A DNA stretch of 64,000 bases from CAZLFQ01 sp044229535 (GCA_044229535.1 JBGASU010000001.1:248001-312000); one strand, 5' to 3'. Counted from the first letter of the stretch, positions 27,030 through 36,713 are shown. Notes: generated by a model from the sequence alone, not told the origin. A program made the numbers and translations.

Positions 27030-28864
27030 GATTCCCTACCTATTGAGTATGTTGGTCTTATTTTTGGAATGTCAAATTTGTTCCAATAAAGAAGTCTGTA
27101 ACTACTAGAATACATTTGTGGTATGCTATAAAAGCCCCAAAGCAAAACTCTATCCAATGCTTTGGAATGTGCAATTACCTCTTCTTCAGTTGCAGAATTT
27201 ATTAGCCCTTGGATTAGATCGTCAACAATCTGGCTGTGTAACCCTGACAGGTTGAATCCGCCGGTGACATCTGCAGATGAGTGCCACAGTTGTTTTTGGT
27301 TGCTTCCAGGAACGCTCAGTGCAGTAAAAGCAAATGGCACTAAGTCAAAATCAAAAGTTTTACTCCTATCCATAAATTGTGCGCTATCTACCTGCCTCAG
27401 TTGCAATGTTATTCCGATCTTTTTTAGGTTGTTTTTGAAAGCTAGAAACAACCTTTCGTGAGCAGAAGATACGTAGAACACTTCCATTATTACGGGTTTT
27501 TTAGTATATGGGCTGACCATATTTCCATTTACCAATTTATATCCAGAATCAAATAATAACTTCTTAGCAATTTTTAGATTTTCTCTGTTTCTAATAGGAT
27601 CAGCGCCAGTTTTGGGCATTTTAAATTCTGTGGTAAATATATGTTCAGGTAGCTCATGTTTGTATTTTTCTAATATCTTTAGCTCTTTGCCTGTTGGTAA
27701 GCCAGTGGCTTTAAAATGAGTGTTATCAAAATAACTTTCGGTTCTTTTATACAGGCTATAAAATAAGTTTTTATTCATCCAATCATAATCAAAAGCAAGA
27801 GTGAGAGCTTGTCTGAAGTTTATATCTTTGCCATCATCTCTTCTCATGTTTATATAAGTTGTTTGAAGATTGGCTGGAACTTTGTGATCGACTGTTTCTT
27901 TGATTAAACGACCATCTTTTACAGCTTTAATATTGTAACTCGTTGCCCATACTCTGGATATATTTTCTTCTCGAAGATCATACCCTCCAGCCTTAAAAGC
28001 TTCCACTGCAACTACTGGGTCACGATATGATTCGTATCTAATTTCATCAAAATTATACATTCCTTTATTGACTGGTATATTTTGTGCCCAATAATTTTTT
28101 ACTCTTTCGTATACTATGTACTTATTAAATTCATATTGTTTTATTTTATAAGGACCACTACCAAGAATTGGTGAGTGATCAAATTTATCAAACTCTTTAT
28201 CTTTAAAAAATTTCTTAGGTAGTACGTATAAACTCTCGCCTATTAAAGGAATTATAAGAGGGTTTCTAGGGTTGTTAATATGGAACTTGACTGCATGTTC
28301 TGATATTGCTTCAGCTCGTTCAACATCTTGGTAAATTACTTTGTAATTTGGATCGCCTTTTTCTTTTAACATATTGAGCGAAAACACTACATCTTCTGGT
28401 GTTATTTTAGTCCCATCATGCCACTTTGCCTCTGGTCTAAGATAAAAGACAACCCATTCTTTTGAGTGTGGGTATTCAATCGCTTCTGCTAAATGCCCAT
28501 ATGATGAATATGGCTCATCTCCAGCTGAGCTTAACAAAGTTTCGTGTGTCAACCATAGCTCTGGAGCTTTATTACCCTTTAATATATAATCATTTAGGCA
28601 GTCAAACCCAGCTGGGTAATGCAACCTTAGTTCCCCACCTTTTGGAGCATCGGGGTTTGAATATTCATAGTGAGTGAAGTCTTTTTTGTATTTTAGCCCA
28701 CCAAATATTGCATATCCATGGGTTTTTATAGTGTGATTTTCAGCGTAAGCAGAGCATGTAAAAGACGAAAATACAGATGAAAATAGCGCCATAAACGAAA
28801 TATAAACCCAGCCTTTTATAGACTGGAGCATCGTTTTTGAGGGAATGATACTGCTATCTTTCAT
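27005..28864 (-). CDS. yejA: Periplasmic oligopeptide-binding protein (SBP family 5, YejA-like)
   Basis: The 619-residue protein is a family 5 extracellular solute-binding protein. It has an N-terminal signal peptide (hydrophobic stretch about residues 20-40 ending SAYA) and conserved blocks including FGGLKYKKDFTHYEY, NPDAPKGGELRL and WHDGTKITPEDVVFSL. YejA binds short peptides or peptide antibiotics in the periplasm. A second ATG at 28831 would give a shorter signal peptide. It is followed directly by the yejF-like gene, with yejB and yejE absent. Confidence 0.88.
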   Translation of the reverse strand: MKDSSIIPSKTMLQSIKGWVYISFMALFSSVFSSFTCSAYAENHTIKTHGYAIFGGLKYKKDFTHYEYSNPDAPKGGELRLHYPAGFDCLNDYILKGNKAPELWLTHETLLSSAGDEPYSSYGHLAEAIEYPHSKEWVVFYLRPEAKWHDGTKITPEDVVFSLNMLKEKGDPNYKVIYQDVERAEAISEHAVKFHINNPRNPLIIPLIGESLYVLPKKFFKDKEFDKFDHSPILGSGPYKIKQYEFNKYIVYERVKNYWAQNIPVNKGMYNFDEIRYESYRDPVVAVEAFKAGGYDLREENISRVWATSYNIKAVKDGRLIKETVDHKVPANLQTTYINMRRDDGKDINFRQALTLAFDYDWMNKNLFYSLYKRTESYFDNTHFKATGLPTGKELKILEKYKHELPEHIFTTEFKMPKTGADPIRNRENLKIAKKLLFDSGYKLVNGNMVSPYTKKPVIMEVFYVSSAHERLFLAFKNNLKKIGITLQLRQVDSAQFMDRSKTFDFDLVPFAFTALSVPGSNQKQLWHSSADVTGGFNLSGLHSQIVDDLIQGLINSATEEEVIAHSKALDRVLLWGFYSIPQMYSSSYRLLYWNKFDIPKIRPTYSIGRESWWAKSAE

Positions 28865-28979
28865 TCTTATGCTTTTATAAACTTACCTATAAAATATATA
28901 CTGATAGAAGTTAAACTTGCCTAGCAAATTTATTAACGCTATCCTGATAATACATAAATATTTTATGCATCTGGTAGAT

Positions 28980-30020
28980 ATGGTTAAAATTTTGAAGTCG
29001 TTGGTTATATCAATAGCATTTGCAAATTTTGCAATTGCCCAACAAATTGAACTCCCTAAAGTTCCAGTTTCTGCTGATGATGCCAAGTCTTCTGAGGCGA
29101 AGAATCTTAACCCATATAAAGACGATAAACTAATGGTTATTGGAACTGGTGCGGTAACAGGAGTTTATTATCCTGCTGGTGGTGCCATTTGTAGATTGAT
29201 AAATAAAGAGCGTAAAACCCTTGGTACTAGATGTGCTGTAGAATCAACACCTGGTTCAATATACAACTTAAACGCATTGAAAAATGCAGAAGTTGATTTT
29301 GCAATAGTGCAATCGGATTGGCAAGAACACGCATATAATGGTACTGGTCAATTCGTGAAATCTGGTAGATTTGATAAGCTGAGACATTTGTTTTCTCTGC
29401 ATACAGAGGCTTTTACTGTGATTGTTCAGAAGAAGTCGGATATACAAAAGTTTGATGATATCAAAGGTAGAATAGTCAATATCGGCAATGAAGGTTCTGG
29501 TGTGAGAGCTACTATGGAAGAGTTGATGACAGCTAAGGGCTGGACAAAAAACGATTTTAAAAGCCTTTCAGAATTAAAGCCAGCGGAACAAGCCAAGGCT
29601 CTGTGTGATGGAAAAATAGATGTTATGATATTAGCTACTGGTCATCCCAACGGAGCTGTGCAAGAAGTTGTAAGTATGTGTGAAACACGAATCATTAATG
29701 TTGATGGCGAACAAATTGCAAATTTTGTACAAAGTAACCCTGAATTTTCTATGACAGTAATACCTGGCGGGGTTTATAACGGAAACCCAAATGACATTAC
29801 AACATTTGGTGTTAAAGCTACGGTTGTTTCAACGACTGATACTAGCGAGCAAATGGCATATAATATGACCAAGGTTGTGTTTGACAATTTAGAAGCCTTT
29901 AAAGCTCTTCATCCAGTGTTCTCTCAATTGTCTGCTGAAAAAATGGTGAGTGAAGGTAAGACAGCACCAATCCATCCTGGCGCAGAAAAATACTTGAAAG
30001 AAAAAGGATTGTTGAAATAA
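28980..30020 (+). CDS. TAXI-family TRAP transporter solute-binding protein
   Basis: The 346-residue protein has a signal peptide ([20 protein letters not shown]) and the TAXI family core with [20 protein letters not shown] and the later [15 protein letters not shown] segment. TAXI proteins bind a small anionic substrate, often glutamate or another dicarboxylate, for a fused TRAP permease. No permease is adjacent. The start at 28980 is chosen because it gives a clean signal peptide; upstream in-frame starts at 28917 (TTG) and 28965 (ATG) would bury it. nadK follows 2 bp after the stop, so they may share a transcript. Confidence 0.85.
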   Translation: MVKILKSLVISIAFANFAIAQQIELPKVPVSADDAKSSEAKNLNPYKDDKLMVIGTGAVTGVYYPAGGAICRLINKERKTLGTRCAVESTPGSIYNLNALKNAEVDFAIVQSDWQEHAYNGTGQFVKSGRFDKLRHLFSLHTEAFTVIVQKKSDIQKFDDIKGRIVNIGNEGSGVRATMEELMTAKGWTKNDFKSLSELKPAEQAKALCDGKIDVMILATGHPNGAVQEVVSMCETRIINVDGEQIANFVQSNPEFSMTVIPGGVYNGNPNDITTFGVKATVVSTTDTSEQMAYNMTKVVFDNLEAFKALHPVFSQLSAEKMVSEGKTAPIHPGAEKYLKEKGLLK

Positions 30021-30022
30021 CA

Positions 30023-30811
30023 ATGAATTCTAAATTTCAAAAGATCGGCTGTATATCTGACTTTTCTTCAAAAGTTGCTACCGAATCTTTTAACAAGTTG
30101 ATGAAGCGATATAAATTCATTGATGTAAATAGTTTGGATGTAGATTGCGATGCATTGGTAGTTCTGGGTGGTGATGGCATGATGCTAAAAGTTCTGCATC
30201 GTTTTCTTGAAAAAAATATTCCTATCTATGGTATGAATCGTGGTTCTGTAGGATTTTTGATGAATCCGTATAATGAAGAAGATTTGATTGATAGAATAGA
30301 AAATGCTGCAAGCTTCACTTTACATCCCTTAGAGATGAAGGTGACAACTGGTTCTGGAGAGAAGCATAAAGCCCTTGCTATAAATGAAGTATCGTTACTT
30401 AGGGAAACAAATCAAGCCGCCAAAATTAAGATCATTATTGATGGCGAAGAGCGCTTAGATTCTTTAGTTTGTGATGGTATACTGGTTTCTACACCTGCTG
30501 GAAGCACAGCTTATAATTATGCTGCAAATGGCCCAATTGTACCTCTTAACTCGAATATTCTACCACTTACCCCTATAAGTCCTTTTAGGCCTAGAAGATG
30601 GCGTGGTGCCCTGCTTTCTAATCATAATAAAATTCATTTTGAAATTATGACCCCAGAAAAGAGGCCAGTCAGTGCGGTGGCAGATTTTACCGAATTTAGA
30701 GATGTTCATTCTGTTGAAGTCCAAGAGCGAAAAGATATAAAGCTAAATTTGCTCTTTGATAAGAAAAACAGTATAGCTGAAAGAATAATAAAAGAGCAGT
30801 TTTTACCTTAG
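30023..30811 (+). CDS. nadK: NAD kinase
   Basis: The 262-residue protein has the GGDG motif (residues 49-52), the [10 protein letters not shown] segment and the [20 protein letters not shown] block that define NAD/ATP-NAD kinases. It phosphorylates NAD to NADP in the cytoplasm and so sets the pool used by the malic enzyme and other reductases. The length is typical of alphaproteobacterial forms. It starts 2 bp after the TAXI gene and is convergent with the DUF155 gene 5 bp downstream. Confidence 0.93.
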   Translation: MNSKFQKIGCISDFSSKVATESFNKLMKRYKFIDVNSLDVDCDALVVLGGDGMMLKVLHRFLEKNIPIYGMNRGSVGFLMNPYNEEDLIDRIENAASFTLHPLEMKVTTGSGEKHKALAINEVSLLRETNQAAKIKIIIDGEERLDSLVCDGILVSTPAGSTAYNYAANGPIVPLNSNILPLTPISPFRPRRWRGALLSNHNKIHFEIMTPEKRPVSAVADFTEFRDVHSVEVQERKDIKLNLLFDKKNSIAERIIKEQFLP

Positions 30812-30816
30812 TATCT

Positions 30817-31635
30817 CTACATAACTCCAAATACTTCTTTCATTAAAACAATTACCACTTCTATCATAATTAGCGCTATAATTACCATCTCTAGACGAGA
30901 AGTGTGAATATGCTGAAGTTCATTAGATAATACCCCATAAAGTTCATGCAATACTTCAAGGCGCTTATTTAATACGCTTAAACGAAACTCAATATCCATG
31001 AAGTTTACAGCCATTTCATAATATGGTTCGTATTTAGGACGACGCCAGAAGAATTCTGGTGTATCCAAGATAGTGCTATGTAGATTGATCGAATTTCTTT
31101 CTTCTAATAACTCACCAATTTTAATGGCCAAAGTTTTTCTGGAATATTGAATCTTGCCAGTTCTAATTATTTCTTTTGGAATGTGTTTATTTGTTTCGAT
31201 TGATTTATCAACTGAGTTTTCAAAAAAACTTAACTTTACTGATTGCGATAAGCCATATGAAAGAGACAGCTTAAGATATGGATCGTCTTCATGTAGCGTA
31301 ATTAGATCAGATTCCTCATCAATTAGTGTATCTTCTTCGGTAACATCATCCTGATATTTGCACGAATCAGCGATATACGGTTCTAATGGTTGCGTAAGGA
31401 ATGGAGTTAGACTTTTTAGAATGTCTAATTCTCTATTTTGATCGAGTCCCCAGAATGTAACGCAGCCATAGCTAAAAACAAACAGGTAGTTAGGCGTTGA
31501 TTCATCTACAGTTCCGAGCTTTACTAATAGTACTTCTGGTTCATGTAACTTTGTTGCGCAACCCTGTATACTAAAAAATTCAGAAACTTTTTTTAAATCG
31601 TAACTGTCACCGCAACAATAATATCCGCATCTCAT
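30817..31635 (-). CDS. RMD1/DUF155 family protein with C-terminal membrane anchor
   Basis: The 272-residue protein matches the DUF155 pattern: an N-terminal mixed domain with YGCVTFWG (near residue 80), a long helical region with SVLNKRLEVLHELYGVLSNE near residue 230 and one C-terminal transmembrane helix. Eukaryotic relatives (RMND1, Rmd1, Sif2) act in mitochondrial translation. Bacterial members are few and include Rickettsiales. The ATG at 31635 is preceded by TTGGA; an in-frame TTG at 31647 is inside that site. Function in bacteria is unknown. Confidence 0.82.
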   Translation of the reverse strand: MRCGYYCCGDSYDLKKVSEFFSIQGCATKLHEPEVLLVKLGTVDESTPNYLFVFSYGCVTFWGLDQNRELDILKSLTPFLTQPLEPYIADSCKYQDDVTEEDTLIDEESDLITLHEDDPYLKLSLSYGLSQSVKLSFFENSVDKSIETNKHIPKEIIRTGKIQYSRKTLAIKIGELLEERNSINLHSTILDTPEFFWRRPKYEPYYEMAVNFMDIEFRLSVLNKRLEVLHELYGVLSNELQHIHTSRLEMVIIALIMIEVVIVLMKEVFGVM

Positions 31636-31656
31636 AAAAATATCCAATTTTAGCTA

Positions 31657-32097
31657 TTATGCCGTATAAGCACCAAGCATCCAAGCATTTTTTTGATGAA
31701 CCGTCATTCGTTCAATCATCATGTCCATAGTTACCAAGTCACCATTTGACTCAGAAATTTTTGCACATGTACTTAAAACCTTTACTATGCTGTGTTGATC
31801 GGCGGTTAGTTCTTTAACCATTTTTTGCCACGTAGCTTTTTCATCGCCGTCTTTGATATGGCATTTTTTATCAAAAATTTTAAATGTAGCAGGCACCTTA
31901 TCCCCTAAAGCCCTAATTCTTTCAGCAACAGTATCTATTGCTTCGGCTAAATCTTCGTACTGTGATTGAAAGGTTTTATGTAAATCACCGAAATTAGCGC
32001 CAGTCACATTCCAGTGATAGTTTTGAGTTTTAATATATAGCGCATAAGTATCAGCCAACACATGATTCAAATGTTCGATAACTTTTTTATTTTTCAT
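31657..32097 (-). CDS. dps: Dps-type DNA-binding ferritin-like protein
   Basis: The 146-residue protein has the Dps signature: QNYHWNVTG near residue 25 and FxxLHxxFQxQYEDLAEAIDTVAERIRALG, which contains the interface ferroxidase ligands (His, His, Asp, Glu). It forms dodecamers that store iron, detoxify hydrogen peroxide and may cover DNA during stress. There is no long Lys-rich N-terminal tail, so DNA binding may be weak. An in-frame GTG at 32106 is an alternative start. It is divergent from recJ. Confidence 0.9.
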   Translation of the reverse strand: MKNKKVIEHLNHVLADTYALYIKTQNYHWNVTGANFGDLHKTFQSQYEDLAEAIDTVAERIRALGDKVPATFKIFDKKCHIKDGDEKATWQKMVKELTADQHSIVKVLSTCAKISESNGDLVTMDMMIERMTVHQKNAWMLGAYTA

Positions 32098-32259
32098 AAA
32101 TGCCACAATAAATTGCCTGTTACTCTAATCATAACAAGGTTTTTACATATTTTGCAACTGTGGGTGATATAAATTAGATGAACGCAAAACAATCAAACTT
32201 AGTGTTTACTCACTGAAATTAAAAAGATACAATAAAAGTTGTATATGAGAGAGAGAGTG

Positions 32260-34056
32260 ATGTTGGCTGAGTATGTGGAAAATGAAGGAAGCAACTTTGG
32301 AAAATCAGTAAAAGGTCTGAAATGGTCAGTCTTAGATCCTGATGAGAGAGTTGTATTAACTTTAACCCAAAAATTAGGAATACCTGAGCTGCTTGCTAGG
32401 GTTTTGGCTAACCGTCAAGTTACCAAGCCCGAAGATGCTAAAAAATTTTTAGACCCAAAAGTTAGAGATTTGCTGCCTGATCCGTTTCTTTTAAAAGATA
32501 TGGAAAAAGCTGCCGAACGTCTTGCTGAAGCAGTTATAAATAAAGAGAAGATAACAATATTTGGTGATTATGATGTTGATGGAGCCACATCTTCTGCGCT
32601 ACTGAAGCGTTTTTTTAGAGACGTTGGGTTGGATGCAGGAATATATATTCCTAATAGAATTCTTGAAGGATATGGCCCCAATCTTGAAGCTTTAAAGAAG
32701 CTCAAAGACGAAGGTAACTCTTTGGTGATTACAGTTGATTGTGGGATAGTATCTTTTGAGCCAATCAAAGGCGCTAAAGAATATGGATTAGATATAATTG
32801 TTTTAGATCACCACTTAAGCACAGATGAAATGCCAGATGCCTATGCTATAGTGAACCCAAATAGATTTGACGAAGAGTTCGATTTCAAGTCTCTTGCAGC
32901 TGTTGGAGTAGCCTTTTTAACTGTTGTTGCAATTAGAGCAGAGCTAAGAGATAAGGGGTATTTCAAAGACAAAGCCGAGCCAAATCTACTAGACTATTTA
33001 GATTTAGTTGCTTTGGGTACAGTTTGTGATGTTATGCAACTAAATAATATTAATCGTGCCTTTGTTGCTCAAGGTTTGAAATTAATTAATCAAAGAAAAA
33101 ATTTAGGAATTGCTACACTTTCAAATGTTGCAAGGCTTGAAGTTGTGCCTCAAAGCTATCATTTGGGTTTTGTTCTTGGTCCTAGGATAAATGCTGGCGG
33201 CAGAGTAGGAGAGGGGCTGTTAGGTGCGCAGTTGCTATCAACTCAAGATCCTATGGAAGCTTTTTCTATTGCGACTAAACTTGAGCAACTCAATGATGAA
33301 AGACGCTCTGTAGAAGCATTAATTTTAGAAGAAGCTATTCAAGAAGTAGAGAAAAAAGAATTGTATAAAAACTCTTTAGTTGTTGTGACTGGGGAAAATT
33401 GGCATCAAGGTATCCTTGGAATTTTAGCTAGTAGAATAAAAGAAAAATACAACCGACCTGCGGCTGTAATTTCTTTTGTAGATGGAGTAGGGAAAGGTTC
33501 TGCTAGGTCTATTACAGGAATTGATTTAGGTACTGTCTTAGCGAATGCAAAAAGCAAAGGGTTATTGCTCCATGGTGGTGGACATGCTATGGCTGGTGGT
33601 TTTACAATAGAGCAATCTAAGCTTGCTGACTTTAAGATATTTGTGAACGAAACCCTTGGTAATACGGATAATATTTTTCAGAAAGCAAAAGAATTTAATG
33701 TTGATGGTGTTCTAAGTATCAATGCAGTGAATGGTGATTTAAATAGGTCTTTAAATCGTGCAGCGCCATTTGGTAACGGTAATCATCAGCCGAAATTTGC
33801 TCTTGTAGATGTTACTATAGTTAATATACATGTCGTAGGGAAAATACACTTCATGGTGATTGTTGGAGATAAAAAATCGGATCCAGGGCTTAGAAACACT
33901 TTGAAATGCATGTTGTTCAAAGCAGTAGATTCGGAAGCTGGGCAGTTCATTGCAAAAAATAAAGGTAAAGAGGTAAATCTAATTGGGTTTATTCAGGGTA
34001 ATATTTTTGATCAGTCGAAAGCCGATTTTATAATCGAAGACATTTGTTACAGATAA
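32260..34056 (+). CDS. recJ: Single-stranded-DNA-specific exonuclease RecJ
   Basis: The 598-residue protein has the DHH-family motifs DYDVDGATS (near residue 102) and DHH in LDHHLS (near residue 184), the GPRINAGGR segment, and the DHHA1 GGGHAMAGG segment near residue 445. RecJ degrades single-stranded DNA 5' to 3' in RecF-pathway recombination and repair. The ATG at 32260 has a GAGAG site at good spacing; ATG 32245 and TTG 32239 are alternatives. Length is normal. It is the first gene before three small membrane-protein genes. Confidence 0.93.
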   Translation: MLAEYVENEGSNFGKSVKGLKWSVLDPDERVVLTLTQKLGIPELLARVLANRQVTKPEDAKKFLDPKVRDLLPDPFLLKDMEKAAERLAEAVINKEKITIFGDYDVDGATSSALLKRFFRDVGLDAGIYIPNRILEGYGPNLEALKKLKDEGNSLVITVDCGIVSFEPIKGAKEYGLDIIVLDHHLSTDEMPDAYAIVNPNRFDEEFDFKSLAAVGVAFLTVVAIRAELRDKGYFKDKAEPNLLDYLDLVALGTVCDVMQLNNINRAFVAQGLKLINQRKNLGIATLSNVARLEVVPQSYHLGFVLGPRINAGGRVGEGLLGAQLLSTQDPMEAFSIATKLEQLNDERRSVEALILEEAIQEVEKKELYKNSLVVVTGENWHQGILGILASRIKEKYNRPAAVISFVDGVGKGSARSITGIDLGTVLANAKSKGLLLHGGGHAMAGGFTIEQSKLADFKIFVNETLGNTDNIFQKAKEFNVDGVLSINAVNGDLNRSLNRAAPFGNGNHQPKFALVDVTIVNIHVVGKIHFMVIVGDKKSDPGLRNTLKCMLFKAVDSEAGQFIAKNKGKEVNLIGFIQGNIFDQSKADFIIEDICYR

Positions 34057-34130
34057 AACTAGCAAAAACATTGGTTTTTTACATTTTTCATTATAGCCTT
34101 AAAGTTAAGGGTAGGTATGAGGAGTGTATT

Positions 34131-34526
34131 ATGGCTGGGGAGCTTAATACGGGAATCAGTGCGTTTCAAGGAGTCTTGATTGGCTCAGCATTAGGCATAG
34201 CTTTACTAGGTGGTGGAGGTGTTTGTTTTCAAGCTAGTATGCCAAAAGGATATACTCCTACAGCTTGGAAAATAAAAAAATTTCTTGATAGTGTAACTCT
34301 TGGAGTTATAGGTTGTATTGGTGGTGGAATTTATGGTGCGTTATGGGTGAAGTCGCCACACCTTCAGATTACTAGTTTATATGGAAACATTATATTATAT
34401 TCAATAATTGGTGCGGCAGCTTACAAAACAACTAATTTGATTACTAAACCAATATTACATGAAGAATCGGAAAAGATTTCATTGGCAGTATCTCTTACTT
34501 CGGTCTCGCTAGCTATTTATAGATGA
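34131..34526 (+). CDS. Small glycine-zipper membrane protein, first of three
   Basis: The 131-residue protein has four hydrophobic segments (about residues 10-32, 52-72, 84-100, 112-130) with glycine runs (LGIALLGGGG and GVIGCIGGGIYG). I do not recognise a family. The start follows a GAGGAG ribosome-binding site at 34119-34124, which argues for a real gene. The next two genes have similar length, topology and Gly spacing, so the three are probably ancient paralogues that act together in the inner membrane. Confidence 0.65.
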   Translation: MAGELNTGISAFQGVLIGSALGIALLGGGGVCFQASMPKGYTPTAWKIKKFLDSVTLGVIGCIGGGIYGALWVKSPHLQITSLYGNIILYSIIGAAAYKTTNLITKPILHEESEKISLAVSLTSVSLAIYR

Positions 34527-34590
34527 GTTAAAATCTTTCTTTACTAAAATGATTTTTGAAATTATAAATCCAACAAAAAGGAGGAGTCTT

Positions 34591-34968
34591 ATGTTTCAAA
34601 AAGATTATAGTCATAGTTTGTGTGCGGCTGAATGTGGTGCTTTGCTTGGTGCTGGTGCAGGTATTGCATTGGCAGGTTGGTTTAGGAATTCTTGGAATTT
34701 AAAAAAATTGCTCAGTGTTAGCGCAGCTACTGTGTTGACTACAACTGTATTGGGAGTGGCATCAGGAGATTTTATTAGTCATTCTACAATGATGAGTTTA
34801 ATAAAACCATTTGCACATTGTGGTTCTGTTGGCATGGTTGCGTTTGGCGCTGCTGCAGCTGGATTTAAACTGGCAATTGATGAAAGTATTTATGGTAATA
34901 ATAAAGTATTAGCTACTAGTTTAGTAATAGGTTTGGCAACTACTTATGCCGCTGGCAAATTTTTATAA
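34591..34968 (+). CDS. Small glycine-zipper membrane protein, second of three
   Basis: The 125-residue protein has about four hydrophobic stretches; the first contains CGALLGAGAGIALAG, a glycine zipper close to that of its upstream neighbour. The start at 34591 has an excellent ribosome-binding site, AAGGAGGAG at 34578-34586; the more upstream in-frame codon at 34549 lies before that site. Unlike many poorly supported small frames, both composition and initiation signal indicate a translated gene. Function unknown. Confidence 0.65.
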   Translation: MFQKDYSHSLCAAECGALLGAGAGIALAGWFRNSWNLKKLLSVSAATVLTTTVLGVASGDFISHSTMMSLIKPFAHCGSVGMVAFGAAAAGFKLAIDESIYGNNKVLATSLVIGLATTYAAGKFL

Positions 34969-34974
34969 TAATTA

Positions 34975-35322
34975 ATGCTTATGACTGCAGACTATAATTT
35001 TGCACTTCCTGTGATGGGTACGGTAATTGGACTAGGTTTTGGCTTAACCACTAGGATTGTTTCGTATGATATGCCTGCTGGTTTGGGTGCTACTATCCAG
35101 ACAGTTGTGACCTTAGGCTCCGCGGGTTTAGGAGGTGGACTAGGCTTATTATTGAATTATACTCTCACGGCTTTATCAAGCTATAGTGAATTACTTTTAG
35201 ACGTTAGTAAAATTGGTGCTATATGCGCAATTAGTTATAAAGCTCTTTCATGCGTGACAAGTGATAGGAAATTTCAATTAGCTGGAGTAGTTGGTGGAGC
35301 TATTCTGTTTAGTTCGATTTAG
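34975..35322 (+). CDS. Small glycine-zipper membrane protein, third of three
   Basis: The 115-residue protein again has four hydrophobic segments with small-residue zippers (MGTVIGLGFGL and GSAGLGGGLGLLL). It begins 6 bp after its neighbour without a clear ribosome-binding site, so it is probably translated by coupling. ATG 34981 is an alternative start. No family recognised. The three genes lie between recJ and a cytochrome b561 gene on one strand. Confidence 0.6.
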   Translation: MLMTADYNFALPVMGTVIGLGFGLTTRIVSYDMPAGLGATIQTVVTLGSAGLGGGLGLLLNYTLTALSSYSELLLDVSKIGAICAISYKALSCVTSDRKFQLAGVVGGAILFSSI

Positions 35323-35393
35323 GATTGTAAAAATTTTCTTTTCCATAACCTATATAATTGCTACTATCTTATTGATAAATCATTAGAGGTTTT

Positions 35394-35912
35394 ATGGAAA
35401 AATATTCTTTGTCAATGCGTATAGTGCATTGGTTGATGGCTGCTTTAATATTAACTTTAATTGGGGTTGGTTTGTGGATGAGTGATCTGCCAAACGAAGA
35501 CCCAAGAAAATTCCAAGTATATGGATTACATAAATCTTTTGGTGTTGTTGCTCTGTTTTTTATAATATTTAGGTTATCTATAAGATTGAGATCGAGTATT
35601 CCAGCTTTGCCGAAGCAAATTAACGCTTTTGACTCTAAACTTTCTTCTATAACTGTTTTATTGCTCTATATCTGTATGTTTGTCATGCCGCTTAGTGGCT
35701 ATATGATGTCAACATTTGCTGGATACCCCGTGCATCTATTTAGCTTAGAACTGCCATCTTTATTTAATAAGAATGAAGTAGCAGCAGGTTTCAATCATTC
35801 GCTGCATGTATATACTGGATATTTCCTCGCTTTTATAATTGGTTTGCATGTTATAGGTTCTTTAAAGCACTTGGTTGTTGAAAAAGTAAATCTATTCAAA
35901 AGAATGTGGTAA
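35394..35912 (+). CDS. Cytochrome b561 family protein
   Basis: The 172-residue protein has four membrane helices and the histidines expected to bind two b-type haems (H12 in MRIVHWLMA, H46 in LHKSFGV, and two in NHSLHVYTGYFLAFIIGLH). E. coli CybB-type proteins of this size pass electrons between quinone and superoxide or other acceptors in the inner membrane. The spacing fits this group. It is the last protein gene before tRNA-Lys. Confidence 0.88.
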   Translation: MEKYSLSMRIVHWLMAALILTLIGVGLWMSDLPNEDPRKFQVYGLHKSFGVVALFFIIFRLSIRLRSSIPALPKQINAFDSKLSSITVLLLYICMFVMPLSGYMMSTFAGYPVHLFSLELPSLFNKNEVAAGFNHSLHVYTGYFLAFIIGLHVIGSLKHLVVEKVNLFKRMW

Positions 35913-35964
35913 ATTTAAAATTATCTTGTGGCGAAAAATATTTTCAAATAGTTTAAAAAAGACT

Positions 35965-35993
35965 TTGTTTTTCGCCTTAGGATGTGTTATAAA
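35965..35993 (+). promoter_or_regulatory. Promoter of tRNA-Lys
   Basis: A -35 TTGTTT (35965-35970) and a -10 TATAAA (35988-35993) are separated by 17 bp. Transcription would begin near 36000, 15 bases before the mature tRNA. Confidence 0.55.
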
Positions 35994-36014
35994 CTTTCCT
36001 ACCAAAGTATAAGT

Positions 36015-36090
36015 GATCCCGTAGCTCAGTCGGTAGAGCAACTGACTTTTAATCAGTGGGTCGGATGTTCGAATCATCTCGGGATCACCA
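36015..36090 (+). tRNA. tRNA-Lys (anticodon TTT)
   Basis: A full cloverleaf can be drawn: acceptor GATCCCG with CGGGATC, D-stem GCTC/GAGC, anticodon stem ACTGA/TCAGT enclosing CTTTTAA with anticodon TTT, T-arm with loop TTCGAAT, discriminator A and an encoded CCA end. Total 76 bases. A T run (CTTTTT) follows directly and may end transcription. Confidence 0.97.
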
Positions 36091-36097
36091 CTTTTTC

Positions 36098-36706
36098 CTA
36101 AGAGAAATCCTTTAAATTTAAATAAGTTATCTGTTCCCCAGCATATGGAGTATGACTAGTGAAGATTACAATCCCTTTCTGGTTGCATCTAATTTTAAAT
36201 AAATTTTCTAAGTAATCGGAACTAGCTTTGTCTAGGTTAGCAAATGGCTCATCTAGTATCCAAATCTTGGCATCTGAAATAAGTAGTCTGGCGAGCGCTA
36301 CTTTTCGTTTCCAGCCTTGTGATAATTTATGAATAGGGTAGTTTTGATAGCCGCTTAAACCAAAACATTCAAGGGCGGAAGGCACAGTAATTTCTCTCTG
36401 CCAAATTCTTGCCCAGAACATTAAGTTCTCTAGCACCGTTAATTCTTCATATAGAGCGTTGTTATGCCCTATATAGCAAATGAGTTGCTTATATTCATCT
36501 TGGGCTTTAAGAATGTCTGTCTGATTAACCAATATTGTGTTTTGTTTCACTTCTGAAAGAGAAACTAAATAATTAAGCAAAGTGGTTTTCCCTGATCCAT
36601 TGTTGCCAAATATATTTAAACAACTTCCTTTGAATAAGGACACACCAAAATTATTAATTAAGGTTTTATAACCACGGGAAATTTCAATGTTTTGACAAGT
36701 AAGCAT
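36098..36706 (-). CDS. ccmA: Haem exporter ATP-binding protein CcmA
   Basis: The 202-residue ABC ATPase has Walker A GNNGSGKTT (residues 34-42), the CcmA-typical signature LSQGWKRKVALARL and Walker B IWILDEPFANLD. CcmA with CcmB/C/D drives cytochrome c maturation by supplying haem to CcmE. The size is that of CcmA, smaller than most importers. ccmB is not adjacent, a separation also known in Rickettsiales. It lies 7 bp after the Abi-family gene on the same strand and is convergent with tRNA-Lys. Confidence 0.85.
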   Translation of the reverse strand: MLTCQNIEISRGYKTLINNFGVSLFKGSCLNIFGNNGSGKTTLLNYLVSLSEVKQNTILVNQTDILKAQDEYKQLICYIGHNNALYEELTVLENLMFWARIWQREITVPSALECFGLSGYQNYPIHKLSQGWKRKVALARLLISDAKIWILDEPFANLDKASSDYLENLFKIRCNQKGIVIFTSHTPYAGEQITYLNLKDFS

Positions 36707-36713
36707 GTTGTAC

